64,000 nt of DNA from Vespa crabro (lineage: Eukaryota; Arthropoda; Insecta; Hymenoptera; Vespidae), in assembly GCF_910589235.1 (NCBI RefSeq), contig NC_060968.1, forward strand, positions 1,149,143-1,213,142, written 5' to 3'. Positions 50,401 through 63,110 of this stretch are shown here, piece after piece. How positions within the stretch are numbered: position 1 is the first letter of the stretch; every line of letters begins with the position of its first letter. The notes below the pieces were generated by a model. It saw nothing but the letters and a program-made list of their open reading frames with translations. It had not been told where the DNA came from and made no database searches. Made by a program: the position numbers and the translations under genes.

Positions 50401-53400
50401 TTATACTCGCAAAACGTTTGCTATTTTCTTGACGCCATCGCCAGCTAAGATATCTCTATGATTACCTGGTAGTTCTTCGACTTTAACTTTTTGCCTACAA
50501 ATCTGTAAAAAAGAAAAGTGTGTTGAAATTATATTTAAAAAGTAAAAAATATAATAAGAATAGATTTTACATAAATATCATTACCTCTGAAAGGTCATAA
50601 TCGTAATTCAATGCTACAAAATTGTCTTTGGCTTTGAGTAATGTAATTTCACCCTTAAATTTGTCATTAGGTTGATAAAGATTAGCAGCTCTTAATTTTT
50701 TATAAAATAATATTCCAGCGATTTTTAATTCCTCTGGTTTAAACGGTGTACTACCAATTACATCTAACATTTTATCTAGCATCTGTTTTTCTGTTTGTGT
50801 GTCTTTTAAGATACTATATGCCTGTAAATGTTATATTTGATATAAATAAAAATATAAATGGTATCATTATAATATATATTAATATTAAAAATTTTAAGTT
50901 TATTATATTACCTGAAGATAATTAATATCCTTTCTAAATTGTTTCAAGAAAAATGCTAAAGCTTTTCGACGACCATCAGATAATTCATCTTCATTCATCT
51001 GAATAGCTTGTTTCCCAATTTTTTGAGTATGTAAAGTGATAAAAACTGGTGAACCATCAAGAAGAGTTAACACAACATTTTCCCCAGCTTTTTCTAATTG
51101 TAAGCCCATTTCAAAAGCTATACAGGCACCAAAAGAATAACCTGCTATATGGAAGGGACCTTTTTTCTGTACCTGTGTCATGATATTTATATAGAATTCA
51201 GCTAATTCCGATATGGAATTAAGTGGAGCATCTTGGGTACATTGAAATCCCCAAACAGGTCGTTCTAATTGAGCAGCTAAAGTTTTCAGAGGAGATATAA
51301 TTCCTTCTATAGCATGAATCAGGAACAATGGTGTACCCTTTGAATTCTTTGTCTCTAATTCTACAAGAGAGATCTTAGGTACAATTTCTGTTTCATAATA
51401 TTGGAAGAGTAATTCGTCTGTTATATTTTCTGAGATATTATTTACAGTTGGAGCAGCATCATTCGTATCTGCATTATCAGATGACAATTCCAACAATTTG
51501 CTCAACGTCAGACCACGAATCTCTTGAGCTGACAGAACTAAATCGTAATTTTTCTCAAGAGTTTGTTTTATTTCTGTACCCATCAACGAATCCATTCCTA
51601 GATCAGACAAAGTGTTATTTGGATTAAGTGATTTTAGATCTTTGATTCCTAGAATATTTCCAACAGCTTGAATGAGAGTCACTTGATTTGTTTTATCTGT
51701 TGATTTATGTTTATCTGCTAAAACTACTGACGATAGAACAGGATGTAATTGTTGAAGAAATACGTCCAATGTTGAGAGACAATTACTTATACGTTGTGGA
51801 ACTGTACCACCAATTTCTGTATCATTATCTCCCATATTTTCTGTAAACAAAAAAAAAAAGAAAAAAATAATATCATGTTAATATTTGTATAAGCATTATT
51901 GTATATGTTAAAAGTATATTTAGACTTTCATAAGAGATATGATCATACCTAAAATTAAACCAACATCACCAATGGCACCCCATTGAATAGCCAAACCAGG
52001 TAAACCATTAGATTGCCTCTGTTCTACTATTCTCTCCATTGCTGAATTAGCAAGACCATAATTAGTTTGTCCTAAATTACCTCTTCCACAGGATATCGAT
52101 GAAAAGACAACGAAGTAATCCAAAGAAGGACAATGTTTCCTCGAGGCTAGATCTAAATTCTTGGTGCCATCGATTTTAGGTAATGTAACAGTTTTGAAAT
52201 TGTTTTCGTTAAGATTTTCAATGAGAGCGTCGTTCAAGACAGCAGCCAAATTAAATATACCACCAACAGGAGCTATCTTGTTACTTTCTTTTATTAATTT
52301 CTCTGCACCAGCTGACGTAGTAACGTCAGTTGTAGAAATGACAATATTTGCACCGCATTCATGCCAACGTCGAACGCATAATGCTTGATATCCAGTACGT
52401 ATACCTGATCTTGACGTCAGAACGACATGCTTGGCGCCTCGATTTATCATCCAACTTGTAAGTTCTAATCCAAATCCACCAAGACCTCCAACAAGTATAT
52501 ATGATTTGTCTGGATTCATATATGTTCGTGGAATAGCTGCTACAGTCTTTGATAATGGTTGTACAACCTTTTGTGTTTCTTCCTCACGAATCTTTAACAT
52601 TACCTTGCCGATGTGTTTACCAGTAGCCATGAATCTAAATGCTTGTTCAATTTGTTGTTCCAAAAAGACAGTTGATTGGAGTGGCTTCACAGCTCCATTT
52701 TTAATTCCTTCGTTAACCAATCTTACTATCTCTCTTTTCTCTGAATTATCAGTTTCAAATAATGCATCCAAAAGTATACCATGGAACGAAGTATTTTTTA
52801 AGAAAATAGACATTCCTAGAAGACTATTATTTGCTAAATCAAATTTGCCAATTTCAAGGAATCGACCATCCCTTGCAAGACATCTCACACTAGCCTGTAA
52901 TTTTTCTTCTGCCAATGAGTTCAGAATAACATCAACTCCACGTCCATTAGTTTCAGTTAGAATCAGCTGCTCAAAACTAGTATCTCTTGAGTTACCAATA
53001 TTTCTGTTGGTCAATTGTGGGAACATCTTCTTTAAAAAGTTTCTTTTCTCTTGAGATCCTACTGTAGTGAATACTTTACATCCAGCATGTAAAGCTATCG
53101 CAATACTTGCTTGACCAACTCCTCCACTACCAGCATGAATCAAAACAGTTTCACCTGGTTGTAATCTACCACGTACAAAAAGTGCATAATAACTAGTTGC
53201 ATAGACAACAGGAATAGTTGCTGCTTCTTCTAAAGTCCACTTATCGGGTACTTCCCACATAAACCCAGGATCAGCTAAAACAGTTGTTGCTAATCCTCGG
53301 GACGCTACCATTCCCATGACTCTTCGTCCTTTAGTATCTCTACCAGAAAATTCAAGACCTAAGATACAGTCTTGAGAAGCGATATTACCTGGTAATGCAT

Positions 53401-56400
53401 CTGTTTGTAACTTTCCAGTAGCCAACATAATATCTCTATTAAATATGCAAAGGTATATTAAGTTATTAAACAGAATGAATAAATAAATGAAAAATCTCAA
53501 TCGGGAACTCACCTAAAGTTTAATGGAGCATAATAAACGCTACACATTTCAGTGTTTGGATATTTTTCAGGTTGATAATAACTCAAAGAGCTTTCGATCC
53601 ATCTTAAACTTGTCAAATCACCTGTAATTAAACTATTAATATACGCATGTTCAACTTGTAGAGACGATGCATCTTTCTGTTGCTCCAAAGGTAAATGACG
53701 ATAACTTCCCCAATGACCTCCTTTCAATACATTGGCCACTAACTGCTTATTCAATTGTTCAGCGTAAGATCGTGAAGTTAAAGAAAATTTCGGTGCATTT
53801 TTGTCTTGAATGAAAACGTAACGAGTGTTGTTTCCACCACTTTCAAAACGAAGACAATTCATGAAACCGATTAAACCTATAAAATGAAACATTTGTATCA
53901 TTATTTATCAATCCTGATTCATTAACAATAATCATAAAAGATACAGGATATCATAAAAGATACAGGATATCATAAAAGATACAGGATATCATAAATAAAA
54001 TAATACGTAATTCATTTTTATAAATGAAGAAATTGAAAAAATTCAATTTTTTTTAATAAAATGATCAGTTCTTATGAAAAACAAGTTTTGTCAATCATCC
54101 TGTATAATCTCATATAGAATTAAATAAAAAATAAATTTACCAAGTAACTCTTCCCCTTGACTAACTAAAAGAACCTCTTGGCCTTCTGTTTCAGATTTAT
54201 TCAATGCAGCTTTAACTCCTTCGAGCCATGAGAAGTTTTTTTCGGTAATTTGTATAATTATTGGTTGACCTTTCTCTTCGAGTTTCTTCAAAAGCACATA
54301 AGTCTTTCCAGTATTAACTTGTGTACTAACGACCATTAATCCAGTACCTTTCAATAGTTTTACATCCAAATTTCCAGTCTCTTCCAAAATAATGAAACCT
54401 CCATTTTTCAATGAGTTAGATAAGTTTCCTAGGACGGTCAGAGATTTATTACTAAGTACATCGGCTGCTAATACAAGATGTAAATCCTGTCCAGCAGGTG
54501 AATTGTTTATATCTTTAGCTACAATCTTTACATTAGATTGATCCAAAGATGTAGCATAATTATCTGGCGAAGTGGTTATCAGTTGTAAGTCAACCTATAA
54601 TAGGAAAAAAGATTGATTTATACAATTTTGTTTATTTTTATACAAGATTTTAATAAGACTATCATTATTATACTCACATTAATTATTCCAGGTTCATCGT
54701 ACAAAATTTGTAACACCAATGATGACAGTAACGCTTCCGCTGGTCTTTCTCCAACTACTTCAGCTATTTTCAATTTCATACTTAGTACATTTTCGTTTAC
54801 AATACCCAATAAAACAGTTAAAACATGTAACTTAACTTTATCAGGATCTTCAGAAAGAATTTGATAATTTTCATACGGTACGAAAGTGTATCGTTCATGT
54901 TTGAGTGCTGCTTGAGTTTGATGTCTCCTTGATGTTAATGTTGCTTTCAAACCTCTAATTTCAATACCACCTGACTTAATGCAAGAAATATTTCTATAGT
55001 TATAAACTGGAAGACTTCCTCCTTCTTGTGGTAGTTCGTTCACCAATTTCAGATGAACGGTAGGATCAATAGAGACATATTGTATACGTGTTGGAATATA
55101 TAAATCTTTTACATCCTTGCCAATTATAGAAAATTGAAGCATCGTATCCATAAATGAAATCCAATCGTTATTCCAAGAAAGTTGTCCTTTGATTCCTCGA
55201 TTGTCTGATAACTTAATACCTTGGAAAATGCCACTGTAATCGTAACCACGTAGCCTGAGATCCTTGTAAACGTCTTTTGTATTTAATTCCATAAAGGCAG
55301 GTTTATCTTGAGTGTCAGGTATTGGTAGGTTCAGTTGTTCTTTTTTAAAGTCATCTGGCAAACGAATTTTACCAGTAACTACAACTGATTCTCCTTCACA
55401 AATCTCAAATTCACCGCTACCATCAAAAATGTTTATCAGGAACCTCACTGTGCCTTGTTTCTGAATGATCGTACCACGTTGGAAGCGTACATTTTCAAAA
55501 ATCACTGGCATTTGTTGATAATCAGTATTGTTCAGTTTTGCGAATGTTTTCCATACGATCGTTAAATAACCAGTTGCAGGGAACAAAATTCTTCCATCAA
55601 TCGTATGCCCACTAAGATAAGCATCTGTTTCTTTGGATAAGTCAATTTCGACGATACTTTCTCCAGAACGACTTACATTCTTTGAAAAATTAGCTACACT
55701 CCATGACGTCGAGTGATCCCATTTAACAAGGGAATTTAACATTGGTGTGCCACGGCCAACAGGGTAGTTTATAGGTGGATACAATTTGGAAATTTTGGGT
55801 TCAGCGCCTGCGGCATATAATTTTCCTATGTTGCTTAAAAAGAAGCCTAAATTATCGTTATGATTTCTTTTATGAAGGGCGATGCTTGTTACAGTTGGAG
55901 GTAAAGATCTGCGTAAAATTGCTTGGAGCAAGCAATGAGGTGCAATTTCTATAACAATTGCATTTTCTGGTACATAAACTAATCCTTCTTGGAATAATAC
56001 AGGCGATAAAAGATTGTTCACATGATATGCAGCTGAGCTAAGCTGCGCGAGTGGACCACCCCAAGCATTCTCTGGTATAGAAGTCGAGATCCATCTGGCA
56101 GAACGTTGTTTTGGATTTGGAATAATTTTCTCAAGTACTGTACGTAATTTTGGTCCAACTGATGCTAAGTATTTGCTATGGAAAGCAATACCAGAACTGT
56201 CCACAAGTTTAGCGAAGATATCTTGGCTCTTCAATTCATTTACGAATTTAAGAAGAGAATCTGCTGGGCCTGAGATTGTTATGGAATCGGCAGCATTGTG
56301 ACAAACCGGTGATATATCAGGTGGGCAAAGTTTTAATAATTCCTCCCGACCAAGACCAACTGCAGCCATAGCTCCAAGTGGTAAATTAGATTCTACTATA

Positions 56401-59138
56401 CATTTGCCTCTCCAATATGCTGCTAAGACTGTTTGTTCAGGTGTAAAAGTACCATCGGCATATGCACAGCCTAACTCTCCAACAGAATGTCCAATGATAC
56501 CATCTGGATGTATATCCAATAACGTTAATAAATCAACAAAAGCAACCTGAATAGCAGCGATTGATACAAAAGAATTCAATACATTCTTAAATGTTTCATT
56601 TGTTCCATGTAGAATGAGATCTAACAGATCAATTCCTTCTGGTTTCAATACTTCAGCGCAACGTTGCAAACTACGTTGGAAAGATTCGATGCATAATAGT
56701 TCTTTTCCCATACCTGCCCATTGGGAACCCATACCAGAAAATAGAAACCATATAGGTCGTTCAGATGAGCTATTATGTTGGTCTACTTCACGAATATTAG
56801 AGTTTCCTAATACTTGAAATCCACTTACAGAATGTCCAGATATATTATTAGCATGTATATCATGTATTATTGAAATAAATTCATCATCCTGTTCGTGTTC
56901 TTTGATTGTATCTAACAGAAAGTTAACAGCCTCTTCGGTACGGCCGGATACATTTACAAGTTTCGGTAATTTAGTTTCCAATACTGGTGATAATTTTGGC
57001 TTTGGATTACTACGTAAAATAATGTGTGCATTTGCTCCACCAAAACCAAATGAATTCACTGCTGCTAAACCACCTTTCCATGGTGTTGGTTTGTCAACGA
57101 CCTGTATCCTTCCATCCAACAACGCAGGTATGTCAGGATTAGGATTATTAAAATGTAAATTGGGTGGAATAATACCACTTTCCATTGCAATAAGAACTTT
57201 TACAATTGAACATAATCCACTGGCTGGTTCAGAGTGACCCATATTTGATTTAACCGATCCAACAAGCAAAGGTCCTTTCCTGTTCTTACAAAATATATCT
57301 ACAATCGAATTGATTTCTTGTGGATCTCCTACTTTCGTGCCAGTTCCGTGAGCTTCAACGTAAACTACATCAGCTGGATTAACACCACTTTCTAAGTACA
57401 CCTCACGCATCAATTTATTCTGCATATCCCCGTTAGGAAAAGTAATTCCTTGAATCTTCTTACCATCCACATTTGTTTTAGAATTAACAATAGTGGCATA
57501 GACTCTACGAGCATCCTTCGATTTTTGCAACAATATTGCCACAGCTGCTTCTGCTCTTACATAACCATTTCCATCAGCATCGAAAGCTTTGCACATACCA
57601 TCCAAAGATAACATGTTTAATCTATGGAACTGTAGTGAACTTGTTGGCTTCAAAAGTAGATTACAACCACCGACTATAGCTGAATCACATTCTCCAGATT
57701 TTATTGAAGATATCGCCTGATGCATTGCATATAATGAAGATGAACAAGCTGTGTCTACTGCGTAACTGGGTCCTTGGAAATCGAAAGTGTAAGAAATTCT
57801 ATTGGGGAACATTGCCCGGCAACATCCAGTCAAACCATATCCTGTTTAAATATATATATGATATATTATTATATAATATTACCCAAAGTAATCTAATGAT
57901 TTCTAATAGATTGTAAGCATGACACAGTGATAATATTTCTTATTAAAGAATAATTGCTTTAGAGATATGAGTTACAATCTATATACACACACACGCGTGC
58001 GTTATCATATGTTGTGAAAAAAAGATATATATATATTTTTTTCTTCACAACGCATGATTTTGAATAATCTTGAACTTAGGCCTTGTCTCGAAAATTGCTA
58101 TCACATATAAAAATATGAAAATGATCTTCATAATTTTATAATCACCTTTTAACATTAAAAAAAAAAAAGACAGTTATTTTTGTATCGTTCAAGTTTAATT
58201 GAAGAGATTTGTTTTTTAATTCTCATACTTTCGGATATACTTAAAATAGAAATAATTGCATACAAAGTGACTCAAGGCAAGCAATTAATCCGAATATCTT
58301 CTATAGAAGATAGAAAGAAAACATTTATAGTAAAAATAGTTTGAATTTGAATGAACTATAAAGTTTTAGCTAATATTTTTTGTCCATCTTCAAAACAAAT
58401 ATCAGATAGTAGGATAATTCGTTTTAATTAAGTCATTCTGTATATTTCTAATATGTTTAATAATTTTATTACTAATTGTATATAGGAATGAAATGTATAT
58501 AGGATAGAAATATCAATAAATAGAATATTTTTATAGACACTATTCATGCTTCAACAACATGAATTAGATGTGTATACACACCATTGACAGTTTCTGGATT
58601 TTTTGTCCAATATTCATCAGATTCCGAAGAAGAAACACCAATAAATACACCAGTTCTTGTGCCTTTTAATGAAACAGGATTGATGCCAGCATCGATAATA
58701 GCTTCATAGGTTATTTCCAAAAGCATTCGAAGTTGTGGATCCATTACGTGAGCTTGTTTAGCATGTACGCCAAAGAAAGTGGCATCAAAGGATGTAAGAT
58801 CTTTAATTTTCCCACTTCTAGTTGGTAAACCATATATACCAGAGGTCCAACGACGTTCATCGTCTGTGATTAAATCAATTCCATCGAATAATTGTGTTTT
58901 AAATTCTTCTATATTAGATGACTCTGGTAGACGACCTAAAAAATTATTTAAATTAGTTATAAATACAATAAGAAAGACATCAGTATAACAAAAATTAAAA
59001 ATATACTCATACAAATAATTTGGATTTACCTGAGAAACCACTTATGACAATATCCTCATTCACATTACGGGTAACTCCATTTGAAACGACTGGCTCCCGT
59101 ACGATAGGACTGTTAACACCTTCGAATCGAGCAGGCAT
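50401..59138 (-). CDS. FASN: Fatty acid synthase (animal type I, single chain)
   Basis: Nine exons: 59138-59030, 58935-58582, 57841-54678, 54594-54141, 53876-53513, 53435-51949, 51840-50912, 50821-50585, 50502-50401; 2399 residues, close to the normal animal length, all junctions in frame. The enzyme makes palmitate-type acids from acetyl- and malonyl-CoA with NADPH in the cytosol. Domains in order: ketosynthase (VDTACSSS, Cys187; EAHGTG; NMGHSEPASG); malonyl/acetyl transferase (GHSVGE, Ser607); dehydratase (HTIDGRILFP, His900); non-catalytic methyltransferase-like region (about 1090-1340); enoyl reductase (HAGSGGVGQ near 1580); ketoreductase (LVGGLGGFG near 1795); acyl carrier (LGMDSLMG, Ser2062); thioesterase (GYSFGA, Ser2213; His2381 in NHRD). 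All catalytic residues checked are present, so it should be active. Insects often carry several FAS paralogues; which one this is cannot be told. Confidence 0.96.
53931..53992. repeat. 19-bp direct repeat x3 in FAS intron 4
   Basis: Unit ATCATAAAAGATACAGGAT occurs three times head-to-tail, with a partial fourth. Confidence 0.9.
57842..58581 (-). other. FAS intron 2
   Basis: The longest FAS intron, about 740 bases, AT-rich, with a CACACACACGCGTGCG patch near 57985-58000. The sequence is flanked by ETVNG and GYGLTGCC, consistent with a single intron; its donor is the non-canonical-looking but valid GTGTGT. No further exon is seen. Confidence 0.7.
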
Positions 59139-61380
59139 CTTTGCAGTTTATTTTGTTTCTTTGTTTAATTATACACACTTCTAGGATTCTTGAAGTGTCT
59201 GGATAATTTATTGAACGTGGTAGCCTAGTGGACAATAGGCTGAAAATTAAAAAAAAATCATGATTAGATGATTAGATAAATTTAATTTTATTTAAAGTAG
59301 TAATAGTAGTAGCAGTAAAAGTAGTAGTAGTTTATTGCTTTTATAAAATAAAAAAAAAAATATCTTGCTCTCTGTATCTTAACTTCCAAAATCTACCAAT
59401 TATCTATATGTGTGTATTTGAGCATGTGCGTATTTATAATAGTAGTAATTTATTTTTATTTATATTTTATTATGTATATTTAAACATAATTATCTTTTAA
59501 TAAAAGCAATATATATATTCATTGAACAGAGATGAGCTAAGAACCACCATTGTCTAATATCTTTTTCGTTAAAATGATTTTTGGTTGTTACGTATAAATT
59601 AATATAAAACTATGATAATTTTTTCGTAAATGAGCTAATTTTGTTGAAAAAGGCTGAAATATCTATTCTTTCAAGTATGAATGTGTATTATCTACACTAT
59701 TTACATGTGCGCATTTTATCGTATCGATCTTGCGTGTAAATGTGCATATGATATTATTATCATCGTTTTATAAAAATATATTAAAAAAGAATAAATAAAA
59801 ATTTTTCTTTTAACTTTTATTTTATCGTAACGTTAATGAACCATTATTATTACATTATTGTTATAAGGAAAAGCTATAATAAATAGATGATCATAATAAT
59901 TTATACATTTATAATTTATACAAAATTTATATATTTAATGTATCAGAATAATGATAACTATAATAAAAAAAGAAAAATGTTTTAAAAGCAAATACGAATC
60001 AATTTTTTTGCTACCAAATATTTAAACATTTTTTAATTAATAATTGAATGATTGATAAATGTATAATTCATGACATGACAAATAGAGTTTAATTTAAAAT
60101 TAGTAAATATTAAATTATCATTGCTGCTCGTGTTAACTGATTCAATCAAGTTCACGGCCATCAAAATTATAAGAAACTTGTCTTATCAGCATAGAATTAT
60201 CATATATATATATATATTTTTTTATCTTTTTTTTTCAAATTATGAAATCATAAACATTACTTGATAAAACTGTAAGCCAAACTACTAAGTTAAAAAGTTT
60301 CTAAAAAAATAACTGATATTTTAAATTATCTAAGAATTTTTATTCCACTTTATAGGTACGAATATACGTATATACATAAGGAAAAAAATATTTCATATTT
60401 CCATAATTATATAAATAATTTTTCCTATCAACAATATTTTCAACGTTATCAACAATTGTTAACATATCTATTTAATGTTTTATGTAATTGATAAAAATGT
60501 AAAAAAACAAAAATTATTACCAAATTGCTTTGTGTATATTTTTCACACAAAAAGAAATTCCAATGACGTTTAGAGGAACAGTAAATTTTATGACGGTAAA
60601 CAAGTCAATAATTAATAATATAGAAATTTAAAAAGTATTATTACATTTCTGTATATTATATTCTATATAAAACTTCAATAATTTTATCTTAAACAATACA
60701 AGATTAAAACAAAAAATATGTTATTAAAAAAAAACTTTCTTTTTTTTTCTTCTATTTTCTTTTATTTCTTCTTCTTTTTTCTTCGAATATAAACTTTTAT
60801 AGATAATAAAAAATTTCTGTTACATTAAATCAACAAGGTAAATAATTTTAATCGATATTATCTTCTATATAATGTTAAAAATAAAAATAAGAAAAATTAA
60901 ACATCCACATTAAGTGAATAAACGATTTTTTTTAAGTTTGAATTTTTTTCAGCTTAATAAGTATTTACGAATCCTATCTACGTTATCTAAGAGAATATCG
61001 ACTTTTGTTTTTAAATTAGATTTTCATTAAATAAAACGTAAAAAACAAATTTGTCAACATTTTTAATGTCTTATTTATAAAATTTTCTCTTATATATGCG
61101 TGTGTATGCGTGTATTTTTCATCTTACATTATTATAGATAAGAGTTAATTTTTGACATCGAATAAGGCATCATTTATAATTAATACTAACTTTTTTCATT
61201 CTTTCCCTTTTTGCATATATTTTGATTGAAAAAATTCTATGCTTAAACTTCAAAAAAATTCAAAGCACTGCACATTCTTATTGATTACTGTCAGCAAATA
61301 TTTAACTTAAAACTCATAAATTATGTATAACATGATCAATGTTATCTTACACCTCGGAAGAAAAAATATCCTTTAATCAA
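59139..61380. other. FAS upstream region, AT-rich, no gene recognised
   Basis: Immediately upstream of the FAS ATG. It should contain the FAS 5' UTR, perhaps a non-coding first exon, and the promoter. An AGT/AGC-rich run is near 59298-59330. No TATA box, start site or exon can be assigned, and no other coding potential is visible. Confidence 0.6.
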
Positions 61381-61387
61381 TTAGATT

Positions 61388-61735
61388 ATATTATTATTAT
61401 TATTATAGTAGTAGTAATAGTAGTAGTAGTAACAGTAGTGTAATGGTAGTAGTAGCAGTAGGAGGAAGAGGAGGGGAGGAGGAGGAGGAGGAGGAGGAGG
61501 AGGAGGAGGAAGAGGAGGGGAGGAGGAGGAGGAGGAGGAGGAGGAGGAGGAGGAGGAGGAGGAGGAGGAGGAGGAGGAGGAGGAGGAGGAGGAGCAGCAT
61601 TAATAAGTAATAGTAATAATAATAACAGCATTACGATAGAGATTATATCGAGAGAGAAAAAAAAAGAGAAAAAAAAAAGAGAAAAAAAAGAGAAAAAAAA
61701 GAGAAAAAAAAGAAAAAAAAGGGAAAAAACGTATT
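61388..61735. repeat. (GTA)n - (GGA)n - purine-rich compound microsatellite
   Basis: ATT/GTA repeats at 61388-61458 pass into a (GGA)n array at about 61459-61594, then AAT/AAC-type sequence, then A-rich GAG/A-type purine sequence at 61650-61730. The GGA strand is almost all purine for about 135 bases, in sharp contrast to its surroundings. Open frames here (poly-Pro, poly-Leu, poly-Ser) are repeat artefacts. Confidence 0.9.
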
Positions 61736-61879
61736 ATGAATAAAATAATCATATCTTTATGTTTGTTTGGTATTGCGTTCTTAATGGTAAACGTTCATAT
61801 CATTATTCGATACAACTTATGACATATATACGTATGGTAATATTGTTATCTATATAATTACTAAGATGATAACGAATGA

Positions 61880-61978
61880 ATTTTAAAGAATTTTTACTTT
61901 TAAAGAATTTTTACTTTTAAAGAATTTTTACTTTTAAAGAATTTTTACTTTTAAAGAATTTTTACTTTTAAAGAATTT
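61880..61978. repeat. 17-bp tandem repeat, about six copies
   Basis: Unit ACTTTTAAAGAATTTTT, six near-perfect copies; homogeneous, so recently expanded. Confidence 0.9.
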
Positions 61979-63058
61979 CGCAATTTTAAGCAACAAATTA
62001 TTGTACATTTTTGAAGGACTTTCGTCATAAAATAGTACCCGTTAATCGTAACGTATAAGTGTCACGTACATTACGAATATGTCGTGAACTGTTTGACCAT
62101 ATGAACTCTAATTTACGCCTACATGTTGGTAACATATTTCCATAAATCACGTGATTAGAAAACGTCCTCGAAAATTTTTCCTCAATAATGCATAATATAT
62201 AGATAATAGTGTGTAATTATACACACACACACACATGTTTTCTTATTTTTCACTTGACATTAAATTAAAAAAAATTCCATTTATGATAATAATTTGGTAT
62301 ACATACATACACACACATTATTGTACGACTTACAAAAATGAATATAAACGAAAATTCGATAAACAAAAAGAAAAAAATAAATAATTATTAATTCATTCTA
62401 TAAGGATCGAAAGATATTGTCCTGTTTTTTTTGTCTTATCTTTATCTTTATTAATTTTAGAAATAAATATGAAAAAATTCGATTCCTTGATCAAAAGAAA
62501 GGATAATGATCAGTTAATGTATTTTTAAAATAACTAAATAACTTTTTTTTAGATGTATGACTCTCAAGAGTTCTTGAAATCGTCTTGCTCATAATCGTGG
62601 ATTACGTTTCATAACATTCGATTCTCAATTTTTTTACATTTTTTTTTCTTATTGCTTTCAAACAGTTATTAAAGATTCATGTAATATTCCACACATAAAA
62701 GAGATATTCTTTTTTACTGATTATAATGTTATGAAAGATGATATTGAAAAAAAACTGTAAATCTCGGCGAGCAAGAGTCATAAGTCAAGTGTATGAATAT
62801 TTCTCTATGAAAAAATATTAATCACGATACATGCATTTTTCACTGGAAATTCTGTTAAAATGTCATGTGCAATTCATTAATTAATAAAAAATTGTTTTCA
62901 TCATGATTATTGTCAAGATTATTTATTATGTTAATTTTCCCTTTTAGTTTTTACAATACATACATACTATATATTCCATGCATACATTACGCTTTTACGA
63001 ACATTATGATATTACGATCAACTTTTTCGAACGGATATGAATACATAAGGAATAAAAA

Positions 63059-63110
<52 letters not shown>

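Noticed and set aside
57704..57916. Plus-strand frames overlapping FAS exons
   Set aside because: Shadows of the FAS coding frame, which is conserved and complete.
58544..59041. Alternative FAS start within intron 1 (ATG at 59041)
   Set aside because: The frame upstream of GRLPESS is intronic AT-rich sequence; splicing to the exon at 59138-59030 restores the conserved IVISGFSGRLP start of the ketosynthase.
61386..61631. Poly-proline, poly-leucine and poly-serine frames over the GGA array
   Set aside because: Pure microsatellite translation.
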